Assembly (NCBI GenBank): GCA_021802645.1 | Contig: JAJZRO010000011.1 | Coordinates: 23,621-87,620 of the forward strand | DNA from: Deltaproteobacteria bacterium | Lineage (GTDB): Bacteria > Desulfobacterota > Desulfobulbia > Desulfobulbales > Desulfurivibrionaceae | DNA: 64,000 bases | Reading direction: 5' to 3' | In this document: positions 47,783-58,551 of the stretch, one piece after another | How the letters are laid out: each line of letters opens with the position of its first letter | How positions within the stretch are numbered: the stretch's first letter is position 1 | The notes under the pieces: model-generated | What the model saw: the letters and a program-made list of their open reading frames with translations, nothing else | Told to the model about the DNA's origin: nothing | Databases searched by the model: none | Made by a program: the position numbers and the translations under genes

Positions 47783-48453
47783 GCCATCCGCAGATCGTGC
47801 CGCAGATCGACTGGGAGGAGATCGACACCGTGCTCCTCGACATGGACGGTACCTTGCTCGACCGCCATTTCGACGACTACTTCTGGGAACACTACGTGCC
47901 GGAGCAGTACGCCGCCCTCCACGGCCTGGACCTTGCCCACGCCAAGGTCGAGTTGCTCGCCAAGTACAAGGGCCACGAGGGAACCCTGGCCTGGACCGAC
48001 CTCGACTTCTGGTCCGACGAGTTGGGGCTCGACATCCCCCTCCTCAAGATGGAGGTGGACCACCTCATCGCGGTCCATCCCCATGTGACCGACTTCCTCC
48101 GCTTCTGCCGCGAAATCGGGAAAAAGGTCTATCTCGTCACCAACGCCCACAGCAAGACCCTGGACATCAAGATGAACAAGACCGCCCTGGCGGGCTACTT
48201 CGACCGCATCATCTGCGCCGAGGAGGTGGGGCTCGCCAAGGAGGTGCCGGAGTTCTGGGTGCGGCTGGAAAAGATGCTCGGCTTCCGGAAGGAACGGACC
48301 ATGCTCGGTGAAGACACCGAAAAGGTGCTCGCCTCGGCCGCCGAGTACGGCATGGGGTACTGCATCTACGTGGCCCGCCCCAGCAGCCAAAAGCCCATCG
48401 CCTATTCCGCCCGCTTCCCCTCCATCGTCTATTTCAAGGAATTGATGCGCTGA
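47779..48453 (+). CDS. HAD family nucleotidase (YrfG/GMP-IMP nucleotidase-like)
   Basis: The 224-residue HAD hydrolase has LLDMDGTLLDRHFDDYFWE (about 19-37, nucleophile Asp), VTNAHSKT (about 119-126) and MLGEDTEKVLASA (about 173-185). The GTLLDxHFDxYFW context is that of YrfG purine nucleotidases. I choose the GTG at 47779 because it overlaps the upstream stop; no ATG gives a family-like start. Confidence 0.88.
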   Translation: MSHPQIVPQIDWEEIDTVLLDMDGTLLDRHFDDYFWEHYVPEQYAALHGLDLAHAKVELLAKYKGHEGTLAWTDLDFWSDELGLDIPLLKMEVDHLIAVHPHVTDFLRFCREIGKKVYLVTNAHSKTLDIKMNKTALAGYFDRIICAEEVGLAKEVPEFWVRLEKMLGFRKERTMLGEDTEKVLASAAEYGMGYCIYVARPSSQKPIAYSARFPSIVYFKELMR

Positions 48454-48464
48454 AAAGCCGCTCG

Positions 48465-48491
48465 TTTAAGGTCACAAATTGTGATCTTAAA
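48465..48491. promoter_or_regulatory. 27-base palindrome upstream of the ORF6N gene
   Basis: Two 13-base arms pair around one central base with one mismatch; the core is TCACAAATTGTGA. It lies 108 bases before the ORF6N start. A 33-base palindrome with the same core lies inside the gene (48799-48831). It probably serves as an autoregulatory operator. Confidence 0.65.
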
Positions 48492-48598
48492 GACCGCAAC
48501 ATCAATCGCGTGTCTGGTTTTCGATTGACAACGCCTTCCCGGCCCAGCATAACAAAAGAACGCCGCAAACTGACCGAAAGATCACGCAAGGATTGTGT

Positions 48599-49126
48599 AT
48601 GACCGAAAGAAAGGCGTCCATCCTGCAAGAACACATCGAATCGCATATTCTGCTCATTCGGGGACAGAAGGTAATACTCAGCACACACCTGGCTGACCTC
48701 TATGAAGTGGAACCACGCGCCCTTGTTCAGGCTGTCAAACGGAACATCCAACGCTTTCCCGACGATTTCATGTTCCAACTGAACGCCGAGGAGTTCGCCA
48801 ACTTGAAATCACAATTTGTGACTTCAAGTTGGGGTGGCCTTCGCCGTTCCACGCCCTACGCCTTTACCGAGCAGGGCGTTGCCATGCTTTCCAGTGTGCT
48901 GCGCGGCGAGCGGGCCATCCAGGTAAATATCGCGATCATGCGCACCTTCGTTCAACTCCGACAGATGCTCGCCTCCAACGCCGTGCTCACCCGCAAGCTC
49001 ACGGCCCTGGAAAAGAAGTACGACTCACAATTCAAGATCGTTTTCGACGCCATCCGCGAACTGATGACTCCCCCCACGTCGAAGAAAAAACGGGCCATTG
49101 GGTTTGCGGCTTGGGAGGGGGAATGA
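48599..49126 (+). CDS. ORF6N domain protein
   Basis: The 175-residue protein has an N-terminal ORF6N domain (about 10-95, with [16 protein letters not shown] and FPDDFMF, then [19 protein letters not shown]), a DNA-binding relative of KilA-N found in phages, mobile elements and toxin-like loci, and a C-terminal coiled coil. The next gene starts in its stop codon (ATGA). The start may be 48593 or 48599. A palindrome inside codons for LKSQFVTS mirrors the upstream operator. Confidence 0.9.
   Translation: MTERKASILQEHIESHILLIRGQKVILSTHLADLYEVEPRALVQAVKRNIQRFPDDFMFQLNAEEFANLKSQFVTSSWGGLRRSTPYAFTEQGVAMLSSVLRGERAIQVNIAIMRTFVQLRQMLASNAVLTRKLTALEKKYDSQFKIVFDAIRELMTPPTSKKKRAIGFAAWEGE
48799..48831. 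promoter_or_regulatory. 33-base palindrome inside the ORF6N gene
   Basis: Two 16-base arms pair around one central T with a single mismatch at the same relative place as in the upstream copy. The core is TCACAATTTGTGA. On the plus strand it encodes LKSQFVTS; the upstream copy, read on the minus strand, would encode LRSQFVTL. Confidence 0.65.
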
Positions 49127-49815
49127 AATCACTAACGAACGGCGAATCGACTCTCCCCATGGACAAGCCATACGGGATAGCTGCGCGGGACTATCTAAAA
49201 CGCGCGCAAAGTCGCCTTGGTGAATCTGCTCTCGAATCGTTATTCTATGCCGCTTTTGAACTCCGCTGTGGGATCGAGGCCCGAATGCAGGAGTACCTTG
49301 AAGTGTGGGATCACATCGCAAAGAAGAAAAAGCAAGGCTGGCGCATAGCTGAATTAGGCCAAAATATAGAAAAATCCTTTCGCGTCGGAGATGCGGTAAT
49401 CCGTTGGGCTGTGCATGACGGCCACTCCAGTGAGTTAATCGCCTGTCTCTACTACACACCTGTCACCAAAGGGTTGCGCAAACGAGGAGAAAAAATTGGG
49501 AACTACATGCATTCTATGAAACGTTACCGCGCGACCGACGATAATTGGTGGATGACCTTCCGGGAGGAGTTGCTGCAAGCTGCTGCCGAACTTCGCACAG
49601 CAACAATGGGGACGCTCTTGGGGCCACCACTAAAGAAGAAAGGTTCTACCCAAATTCAGATGAATATGGACTTGCCACCAGGATCGAATGCTGACGCGAT
49701 AATAAAGAGGGCCATTGGCCAAGATTTGAAGGTTAAGGTAACATACCTAAAATCATTACCTAATATACTTGAACCACAAGCGTCCATTTGGAATCTGACA
49801 GACGAAGACCAATAA
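49123..49815 (+). CDS. Unknown protein coupled to ORF6N gene
   Basis: The 230-residue protein overlaps the ORF6N stop by four bases, so both are made together. It is soluble, with a helical first half ([20 protein letters not shown]) containing an IEAR motif near 54, and a Thr/Lys-rich second half. No known fold is recognised. Base composition is less GC-rich than the flanks, and a clear terminator ends the pair, so it looks like an acquired two-gene cassette. Function is not known. Confidence 0.75.
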   Translation: MKSLTNGESTLPMDKPYGIAARDYLKRAQSRLGESALESLFYAAFELRCGIEARMQEYLEVWDHIAKKKKQGWRIAELGQNIEKSFRVGDAVIRWAVHDGHSSELIACLYYTPVTKGLRKRGEKIGNYMHSMKRYRATDDNWWMTFREELLQAAAELRTATMGTLLGPPLKKKGSTQIQMNMDLPPGSNADAIIKRAIGQDLKVKVTYLKSLPNILEPQASIWNLTDEDQ

Positions 49816-49848
49816 CTTTCTATGTTAGTCGGAGACATCCTAAACACG

Positions 49849-49890
49849 AAGGGCGCCTCCCGACTAGGGATGGCGCCCTTTGTGTTTCCT
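49849..49890. terminator. Terminator after the ORF6N cassette
   Basis: AAGGGCGCC (49849-49857) pairs with GGCGCCCTT (49872-49880) and is followed by TGTGTTT. It lies between the cassette and the converging icd gene. Confidence 0.8.
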
Positions 49891-49965
49891 GCGTGAGCGG
49901 ATCGCTTAGTGGCAGTCGGGGCCGGCATGTAGGAACCTGCCACCGGGGTCGTACAACGGTTCCCC

Positions 49966-52215
<2,250 letters not shown>

Positions 52216-52345
52216 TCATGCCATTAGCGAAGGCCACAGCATTAGCATATACCGGCCGGGATTGCAAACAGCATGTTGCTGCGGGAGGATGGCCCTGGCG
52301 GCCGTGAGTCGCCAGGCGAGGAACAGCAAGGAGGGCTCCCCGGGG

Positions 52346-52373
52346 CCGACGCCTTCCCGGAGAAAGGCGTCGG
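52346..52373. terminator. Hairpin after the NosL-barrel gene
   Basis: CCGACGCC (52346-52353) pairs with GGCGTCGG (52366-52373) 24 bases after the stop of the minus-strand gene. The T-run is weak on that strand, so terminator activity is only likely. Confidence 0.45.
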
Positions 52374-52396
52374 TTTCCCGGCGGAGAGACGCGGGA

Positions 52397-53731
52397 TCAG
52401 AAGGCGGCAAAACGCCGGCTGAAGCTGACCATGGCGGAGCCGGAATAGCCGCCGCCCATGTTGTAGACGTTGAGGTCCTCATAGACCGGCACGGCGGCCG
52501 AGAGCAACAGGGTGGCATTGCCGCCGAAGGCGGTGAGGAAGCGCCAGCGGGCCAAGGCGGCGGCGGTGCTGCGGAAGCCGCCGCTGCGGGCCACGTCGAC
52601 GTCGCGGTACTCGTTATGGTCGGTCCACACCCCATCGAGTTCGACGCCGAGCATGAGATCACTGGTCGGCGTGTAGTGGAGGGCCGCGCCCAGGGTGGTT
52701 TCATCGCCGAAACGGAAATCATCGCTGTTTTCGAATTTGGCCGTCCGGCTCGCCTGGCCGTGGAGCCAGAAATTACCGAAGCGCATCGAGCCGAGCAGGC
52801 CACCGTAGACGGAGGCAGCGCCGGTGCCGGTCTGCATGCCGGGATAGTCGAGGAAACGCATCTCGAATTTGCCGGTGGGCAGGGTGGTGCCGGCAAGGAG
52901 GGTCACAAACCGGCTGTAGTAGCTGTCGTGCCACAGGTTGTAGCGCAGGTTCAGATCAAGGTCGCCCCAGCCATTGTTGCGCAGGGTGGAAACCGCGGCG
53001 CCGCCGTTGGTGTACATCTCCATCTTCTTGTCGTACTCCTTGGCCTTCAGCGTCAGGGTCGCGCTATCGGTCAGGGCGTAGCTCAGCATGGTGGTCGCCG
53101 CGCGGGAATTCATCTCCTTCGGCCCCATCATCTTGCCGCGGATGAACTCCTCCGGCGTCTGCCGGTCGGAGCCGACCAGGACGGTGTCCAGCTTCATCGC
53201 CATGACGCCGACTCCGAAGTTGAAGGAGCCGGCCGGTGCGGGCACCGCCTGCTCGATGCGCACCGGCATGGTCATGCCCATGGGCGAAATGGCGTTGAGG
53301 GCCTGGTCGAAGGTGATGATCTCGCCGCCGTGCTCCTGCCGGAATTTTTCCGCCGCCGCCTGATCACCAAAGGCGATGAGATTGGGGATCATGTCCGGCA
53401 CCATGTCGCTGCCGATGACGTAACTGGCCTCTGCCGCCGCCACCTCGGCGCCGCTGGCAAAATCGTGCACCACGATGCGGCTGAAGGCATTCGGCCCACC
53501 CGCCTCGCTCACCAGCCGGATGAGATCCGCCACCCCGCAGACCGACTCGGTCTGCCCTGCCTTATCGGTGGCCTGGGCCACGGTCCGCGGGTACAGATCA
53601 AGGTACATGCCGCACAAACGGCAGCCAGGTCGCCCAGCCTCGGCGCCGAACGCCGTCCCTACCAGCCCGATCAGCAGCGCCACGGCCAGCGCCATCATCC
53701 CTCTTTTGCCCCGCATCCATTTCCCGACCAT
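52397..53731 (-). CDS. NosL domain fused to an outer-membrane beta-barrel
   Basis: The 444-residue precursor has a signal peptide (about 1-30), then a NosL-like domain (about 33-165) with the copper-site pattern CRLCGMYLD (C37, C40, M42), and a long beta-rich C-terminal part (about 185-444) ending in Phe, with strand pairs typical of an outer-membrane barrel. NosL binds Cu(I) for nitrous oxide reductase assembly; a NosL fused to a barrel is unusual and suggests metal handling at the outer membrane. No lipoprotein Cys follows the signal. The ATG at 53731 has AAGGGAAA upstream. Confidence 0.82.
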   Translation of the reverse strand: MVGKWMRGKRGMMALAVALLIGLVGTAFGAEAGRPGCRLCGMYLDLYPRTVAQATDKAGQTESVCGVADLIRLVSEAGGPNAFSRIVVHDFASGAEVAAAEASYVIGSDMVPDMIPNLIAFGDQAAAEKFRQEHGGEIITFDQALNAISPMGMTMPVRIEQAVPAPAGSFNFGVGVMAMKLDTVLVGSDRQTPEEFIRGKMMGPKEMNSRAATTMLSYALTDSATLTLKAKEYDKKMEMYTNGGAAVSTLRNNGWGDLDLNLRYNLWHDSYYSRFVTLLAGTTLPTGKFEMRFLDYPGMQTGTGAASVYGGLLGSMRFGNFWLHGQASRTAKFENSDDFRFGDETTLGAALHYTPTSDLMLGVELDGVWTDHNEYRDVDVARSGGFRSTAAALARWRFLTAFGGNATLLLSAAVPVYEDLNVYNMGGGYSGSAMVSFSRRFAAF

Positions 53732-53850
53732 TTTCCCTTGCCTCCCAACAAGCCAATGCGGCGATGTCCTGGGGAAATCGCCTGAGTTAATTGTTCTTCC
53801 GGCGGACCGAGGCCATCCCGGCCCGACACGAACGCATCGGCGGCCTGTAC

Positions 53851-53880
53851 CACGATGTGGCAAGCGGCACAATGTGGCAA
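53851..53880 (-). promoter_or_regulatory. Tandem TTGCCACATYGTG repeats upstream of NosL-barrel gene
   Basis: The 13-base element occurs at 53868-53880 and again at 53851-53863, 17 bases apart in the same direction (read on the minus strand as TTGCCACATTGTG and TTGCCACATCGTG). They lie 120-150 bases before the gene start. The rest of the gap shows nothing else. Confidence 0.5.
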
Positions 53881-54028
53881 ATTGTCGCACCCAAGACGGA
53901 CCGCGACTGTGCAAGCACGAAAAATCGCCACCGACCAAGAGGTTAGGCCACCCCGGTCAGGGCAGGAAGAAAAGCGTTGGTCGGTAAGGGGAAAAGGCAG
54001 GCGCCGCGCCGCGAGGACGGGTGAGGAG

Positions 54029-55255
54029 TCAGCAGGCCTGGCCGCGATAGATGCGATAGAGGGCCGGCAGATTGCCGAGGAAGAGGTCCACGAGCTCGGG
54101 GTCGAAATGGCAGCCGCGCTGACGTTTGATCTCCTCGGCCGCCTGGGCGAAGGTCCAGGCCGGCTTGTAGGGCCGCTCCTCGGTGAGGGCGTCGAAAACG
54201 TCGCAGATGGCGGCAATGCGGCCGGCCAGCGGAATGTCGCCCCCGGCCAGCCCGGTCGGGTAGCCGGAACCGTCCCAGCGCTCATGGTGGGTCAGCGCCA
54301 CCGCCTGCGCCACCCGCAGGAGGTCGGAGCCCTGGCCGTCAAGCAGGTCGGCGCCGAGCCGGCAATGACCCTTCATCACCGCGAACTCTTCCTCGGTAAG
54401 CCTTCCCGGCTTGTGGAGAATGAGATCGGTAATGCCGAGCTTGCCCACGTCATGCAGCGGCGCTGCATGAAAGAGCACGGTGGCGGCGTGATCGCCGATC
54501 CCGGCAGCACGGGCCAGCAGCTTGCTGTAACGGCTCATGCGGTTCAGGTGCGAGGCAGTGCGCTGATCCCGACAGGCTGCGGCCTGGGCCAGCCTGGTTA
54601 CCACCTCCAGCTGGGCCTGGCGCAACTTCCGGGTCCGGTGCGCCACCGTGACGGTGAGCTGGTCGCGATGGCTGACCAGCTCTTGCTTGGCCTGCTTCAA
54701 CTCCTCCTCCAGCATGACCTCCTTGCTGATGTCGGCCAGGGTGCCAAAGGAAAGGAAAAGTCCGTCTTCCTCGAAGGCCTCGACCCGAGCGAAATCCTTG
54801 AACCACATCGGCTCGCCGTGCGCATCCAGCCGATAAACCGCCTCCACCGTCTCGCCCTGCTGCGCCATGGACCGCAAGGCGGCGCGGAGATGGCGCAACT
54901 GCTGGCGATCGCGCACCACCTTGATGATGGCGGGCGGCGAGCCAAGTTTGCGATACATGCACCGGCTGATGAGACTTTCGCGAAAAGCCTGTGCCAAGTC
55001 GCCCTGGCCGGAGCCGAGCAAGGCGCGCAGCTTGTGCCCCGCGAACTCGTACCAGATGTCGAGGCCGTCGTCGCGCCAGGCCGCCACGTAAGGAATCATC
55101 GGGGTGCCGAGCTGGTCGAGGATGTGGAACTGGACAATGGCGTTGGTCAACCGCTGCCGGATGGCAGCACTACAGGATTCTAACAGGATTTTGCCGGTAT
55201 AGCCCTGCTGGGCGCGGAATTCGTCGAACAGCAGGTTGATCAGGGATGGGTACAG
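54029..55255 (-). CDS. HD-GYP domain c-di-GMP phosphodiesterase with PAS-like region
   Basis: The C-terminal HD-GYP domain is intact, with LHDVGKLG (HD) and HHERWDGSGYP, and should hydrolyse c-di-GMP. A PAS-like region and a coiled coil precede it. No ATG gives a full N-terminus; a CTG at 55255, eight bases after AAGGA, begins YPSLINLLFDEFRA and yields 408 residues, while a TTG at 55150 would give 373. I prefer the CTG because of the ribosome binding site. Whether the N-terminus is complete is uncertain. Confidence 0.8.
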   Translation of the reverse strand: MYPSLINLLFDEFRAQQGYTGKILLESCSAAIRQRLTNAIVQFHILDQLGTPMIPYVAAWRDDGLDIWYEFAGHKLRALLGSGQGDLAQAFRESLISRCMYRKLGSPPAIIKVVRDRQQLRHLRAALRSMAQQGETVEAVYRLDAHGEPMWFKDFARVEAFEEDGLFLSFGTLADISKEVMLEEELKQAKQELVSHRDQLTVTVAHRTRKLRQAQLEVVTRLAQAAACRDQRTASHLNRMSRYSKLLARAAGIGDHAATVLFHAAPLHDVGKLGITDLILHKPGRLTEEEFAVMKGHCRLGADLLDGQGSDLLRVAQAVALTHHERWDGSGYPTGLAGGDIPLAGRIAAICDVFDALTEERPYKPAWTFAQAAEEIKRQRGCHFDPELVDLFLGNLPALYRIYRGQAC

Positions 55256-55566
55256 GGCCGGGGTCCTTAAATTTTTTTATTCACGGTTTCTACTCTCCAT
55301 AGCAGAAAACACGCGGCCCCACAAGGGCGACACGTTAAAAAAGAGGACCCGGCGCCATCCCATCACTCGTTGCTTCGCCTCACAAAAAGATGTTGTCTGT
55401 CGGCCATTTTTTTCCTATCCTGATGCAGGTCTGGAGCGGGGGCTTTACCTAACCAGAGGGATTCGCGGAATTCATGCTCGGGGGGGCGTGAGACAACGCT
55501 ATCGTTGCGGACATTCCTCTGCCCTGCTTTCCCTTGGCAATCGAGGATTCGGAGGGTCATCGCGTT
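55256..55566. other. Divergent intergenic region HD-GYP / chemoreceptor
   Basis: These 311 bases contain the leaders of both genes. I see no clear promoter boxes, no flagellar-type sigma28 motif and no repeat. GGAGGG at 55551-55556 is the chemoreceptor ribosome binding site. Confidence 0.5.
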
Positions 55567-57154
55567 ATGGGCAACAATCTCAAGCTGCGCTGGAAAATTC
55601 TTCTTTGCACCCTCGCCGTCATCGTGGCGGTGACCCTGCTCATCACCACCGCCACGGTGGCCAACATCAGGTATAACGCCGACCAGGAGATCAACGCCTT
55701 CCGCCAGGCGGAGCTGGAGCGGAACAAAGCGGCGCTGAAAAATCTTGTGGATGTGGCCTATGCCGAGGTCGCCTCCACCTATGAAAACTCCCGGGATCCG
55801 CAACAGGCCGCGGCGAGTCTTGAAAAACTCCGCTATGGAGACGATGGCTCCGGCTATTTCTGGATCAACGACACCGGCAAGCCCTTCCCCCGCGTGGTCA
55901 TGCACCCGACGGTGCCCGCTCTGGACGGCAAGGTGATGGACAACCCCAAGTTCAACTGTGCGCTGGGCAAGAAGGAAAACCTTTTCAAGGCCTTTGTCGA
56001 TGTCTGTGAGGCCAATGGCGGCGAGGGCTATGTCGACTACCTCTGGCCCAAGCCCACCAAGAACGGCCTGAGCGCCGAGCAGCCCAAGCTCTCTTACGTC
56101 CGCTACTATAAACCCCTCAACTGGATTATCGGCACCGGCGCCTACATCGACAACATCGATGAGGCGGTGGCCCTCAAGACGGCGGCGACCAACGCGGAGA
56201 TCCACTCGCTCATCAGCCGGATTCTCCTCTCCTCCCTGGCGGTCCTCCTTCTCTCCATGGCCGGCCTGTATCTGGTGGCGAAAAAATTCTGCAACCCCAT
56301 CGAGAAATGCGCGGTCTTTGCCGACGAAATCGGCGGCGGCCGACTGGATGCCCAGCTCAACGTCACCACCAACGACGAGGTGGGCCAGCTCGCCTCCTCG
56401 CTCCAGAGCATGGGGGGGGCGCATCAGCCAGACCATGCAGGGAATATCGGCCGCCGCTGCCGATCTCTCCAGCGGCGCTTCCCAGCAGGCCGCCTCCCTG
56501 GAGGAGACGTCGGCCTCGCTGGAGGAAATGAACGCCATGACCAAGCAGAATGCCGACAACGCCGAGTCCGGCAACCGGCTGACCGCCGACACCAGTGCCG
56601 CCGTCGGCCGGGCGGATGAGGCGATGCGAGAACTGACCGCCTCCATGCTGCACATCTCCACCGCCAGCCGCGACACCCAGAAGATCGTCAAGACCATCGA
56701 CGAGATCGCCTTCCAGACCAACCTGCTCGCCTTGAACGCGGCGGTTGAGGCAGCGCGGGCCGGCGAGGCCGGGGCCGGTTTCGCCGTCGTCGCCGATGAG
56801 GTCCGGAACCTGGCGCAACGCGCCGCCCACGCGGCGCGGGAAACCGCGGCCATGATCGAGGACACCGTGCAGCGAATCGAGGCCGGTAATGCCCTGGCCC
56901 AAAAGACCAGTGTCGCCTTCGGCGAGGTTTCCGGCACCATCGACAAGGTGCGCAACATCATGGCCGAAATCGCCCAGGCCTCCCGTGAGCAGGCCCATGG
57001 CATCGAACAGGTGCACAGCGCCATCTCCAGCATCAACACGGTCACCCAGCAGACGGTGGACAACGCCCACGACCTGCTTCAGCTCCTCGCAACGTTCCGC
57101 TCGCAGGAGGTGGGCGCCCCCACCGCCTCCCCGCCGGCCGCCATGCCCTCCTGA
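55567..57154 (+). pseudogene. Methyl-accepting chemotaxis protein, frameshifted at a G8 tract
   Basis: The gene encodes a chemoreceptor of about 528 residues if one G is removed: TM1 (about 8-30), a single Cache sensor (about 35-190, GDDGSGYFWINDTG), TM2 (about 200-222), HAMP, then the signalling domain with the conserved hairpin tip [26 protein letters not shown] (split, in the second frame). The break is at GGGGGGGG (56412-56419). It could be a sequencing error, a mutation or a phase-variable switch. Read as it stands, the first frame ends at about 361 residues. Confidence 0.85.
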
Positions 57155-57176
57155 GGCTCGCCTGTCGGCCCTGCAC

Positions 57177-57220
57177 AGAATAGCCTTGCCCGCTCTTGCG
57201 GGTCGGGCTATTCTTGTTTC
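57177..57220 (+). terminator. Terminator after the chemoreceptor gene
   Basis: AGAATAGCC (57177-57185) pairs with GGCTATTCT (57206-57214), with an inner CCCGC/GCGGG stem, followed by TGTTT. Confidence 0.85.
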
Positions 57221-57251
57221 CACCATCCCTTCCACCCTCGGAGATTTTGCC

Positions 57252-57446
57252 ATGGAGTGCATCAAACAAAATGCCGCCACCTGCCCCTGCCCCAAGGCAG
57301 AGTGCCCGCGCCGCGGCGCCTGCTGCGATTGCCTCAAGCACCACCTCGCCAAACAGCAACTGCCGGCCTGTTGCTTTGCTGCGCTGGCCGAGCCGCTGGC
57401 CAAGGACCGCTCCTTTGCCGCCTTCGCCCGGCTGGTGACCCCCTAA
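57252..57446 (+). CDS. DUF6485-type cysteine-rich protein
   Basis: The 64-residue protein is Cys-rich with CPCPKAECPRRGACCDCL (11-28) and PACCF near 38, a pattern of small metal-binding proteins of anaerobes. It has no signal peptide. The ATG at 57252 follows GGAGATTTTGC. The bacteriohemerythrin gene starts 16 bases after its stop, so both are probably co-transcribed. Confidence 0.85.
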   Translation: MECIKQNAATCPCPKAECPRRGACCDCLKHHLAKQQLPACCFAALAEPLAKDRSFAAFARLVTP

Positions 57447-57462
57447 GGGAACGGCAACGATC

Positions 57463-57894
57463 ATGGACGAATTCGTCTGGCAAGACGCTTACCGCATCGA
57501 CAACGAAACCATCGACGCCGAGCACCGCCATCTGTTCGATCTCGCCAACCGGGTCATTCACTTCCGCGCCAGCGGCGAGCGGCTGGGATCCGTGCGCCAG
57601 GCGGTGATCGCCCTCTACAACTACATCAAGACCCATTTTGCCCACGAGGAGGCCTGCATGGCCCAGGCTGCCTATCCGGGATTGCCGGCCCATCGGGTGT
57701 TGCATGAGGCGATCATCTATGAGATGAACGAGATCCTGCGCGGCAGCACCGAGATCGACGTCCTGGTCTATAAGCTCAAACGGTTGATGCAGAGCTGGGT
57801 GATTGATCACATCCAGGAAGCCGATCGCCAGATCGGCGATTTTCTGCGGCAGCGGCCGCCGACTGCTGCGCCGGTCTCGGGCGCGGACAACTAA
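57463..57894 (+). CDS. Bacteriohemerythrin
   Basis: The 143-residue four-helix protein binds O2 at a diiron centre. Ligands are in DAEHRHLF (His20 area), HFAHEEACM (His-x3-Glu), HRVLHE and WVIDHIQEAD. In anaerobes it serves as an oxygen sensor or scavenger. AGGGAACGGCAACG precedes the ATG. Confidence 0.95.
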   Translation: MDEFVWQDAYRIDNETIDAEHRHLFDLANRVIHFRASGERLGSVRQAVIALYNYIKTHFAHEEACMAQAAYPGLPAHRVLHEAIIYEMNEILRGSTEIDVLVYKLKRLMQSWVIDHIQEADRQIGDFLRQRPPTAAPVSGADN

Positions 57895-58075
57895 AAACCG
57901 GACCAACGCCTGCCCTGCCGATCCGGCCCACCGGCCGCTCACCTTCCGCTTCCAGGCGCCCCCTCGACATCTCATGCCTTCGGGCGTATACTGTTTTTGT
58001 TCCGGCCTCGCTTTGTCGCGGAGTGCGGCCTTGCCGCCTCTGTTTCGCCACCACCGCACCAAAGGAGGACACGCC

Positions 58076-58462
58076 ATGAAGAAACAACTGTGTATCATTT
58101 GTGCACTGGCCTGGCTGCTGCCGCTCACTGTCGGCACGACGACCCAGGCCGCGGACCAGGTCCGCACCCGGGTTCACCAACGGATCTACGGCAGCCAGCT
58201 CATGACCCAGCAGGAGCGGATCGAGTACCGCGCCAGGATGCGGGCCGCCAAGAGCGCCGAGGAGCGGGAAAGTATCCGCAAGGAGCACCATGAACGCATG
58301 CAGGAACGGGCCAAGGAGCGGGGCATGACCCTGCCCGACGAACCGCCCATGGGTGGCGCCGGTATGGGTCCCGGCGGTGGAGGTATGGGCCCCGGCGGCG
58401 GCGGTATGGGACCAGGAGGGGGAATGGGACCGGGTGGCGGCATGGGCCCCGGCGGTCGCTAA
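58076..58462 (+). CDS. Secreted protein with Gly-Met-Pro repeats
   Basis: The 128-residue precursor has a signal peptide (about 1-24, ending TQA), a charged helical part (25-80, EERIEYRARMRAAKSAEERE), and a C-terminal tail of GMGPGGG repeats. It may be a periplasmic chaperone or metal/surface-associated protein; no family is certain. A perfect AAAGGAGGACACGCC site marks the start at 58076; the open frame further upstream is not used. Confidence 0.8.
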   Translation: MKKQLCIICALAWLLPLTVGTTTQAADQVRTRVHQRIYGSQLMTQQERIEYRARMRAAKSAEERESIRKEHHERMQERAKERGMTLPDEPPMGGAGMGPGGGGMGPGGGGMGPGGGMGPGGGMGPGGR

Positions 58463-58551
58463 CCCTGCACCTTTAGACCAGCGATCACCTCGCCCTGTCT
58501 GCCCCCGGCAGGCAGGGCAACCCATCTGCACCACATCGAAAGGAGGGCTGC

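Noticed and set aside
49909..49943. GTGGCAG/CTGCCAC inverted repeat as terminator of icd
   Set aside because: No T-run on either strand and a long loop; reported terminator at 49849 explains the ends better.
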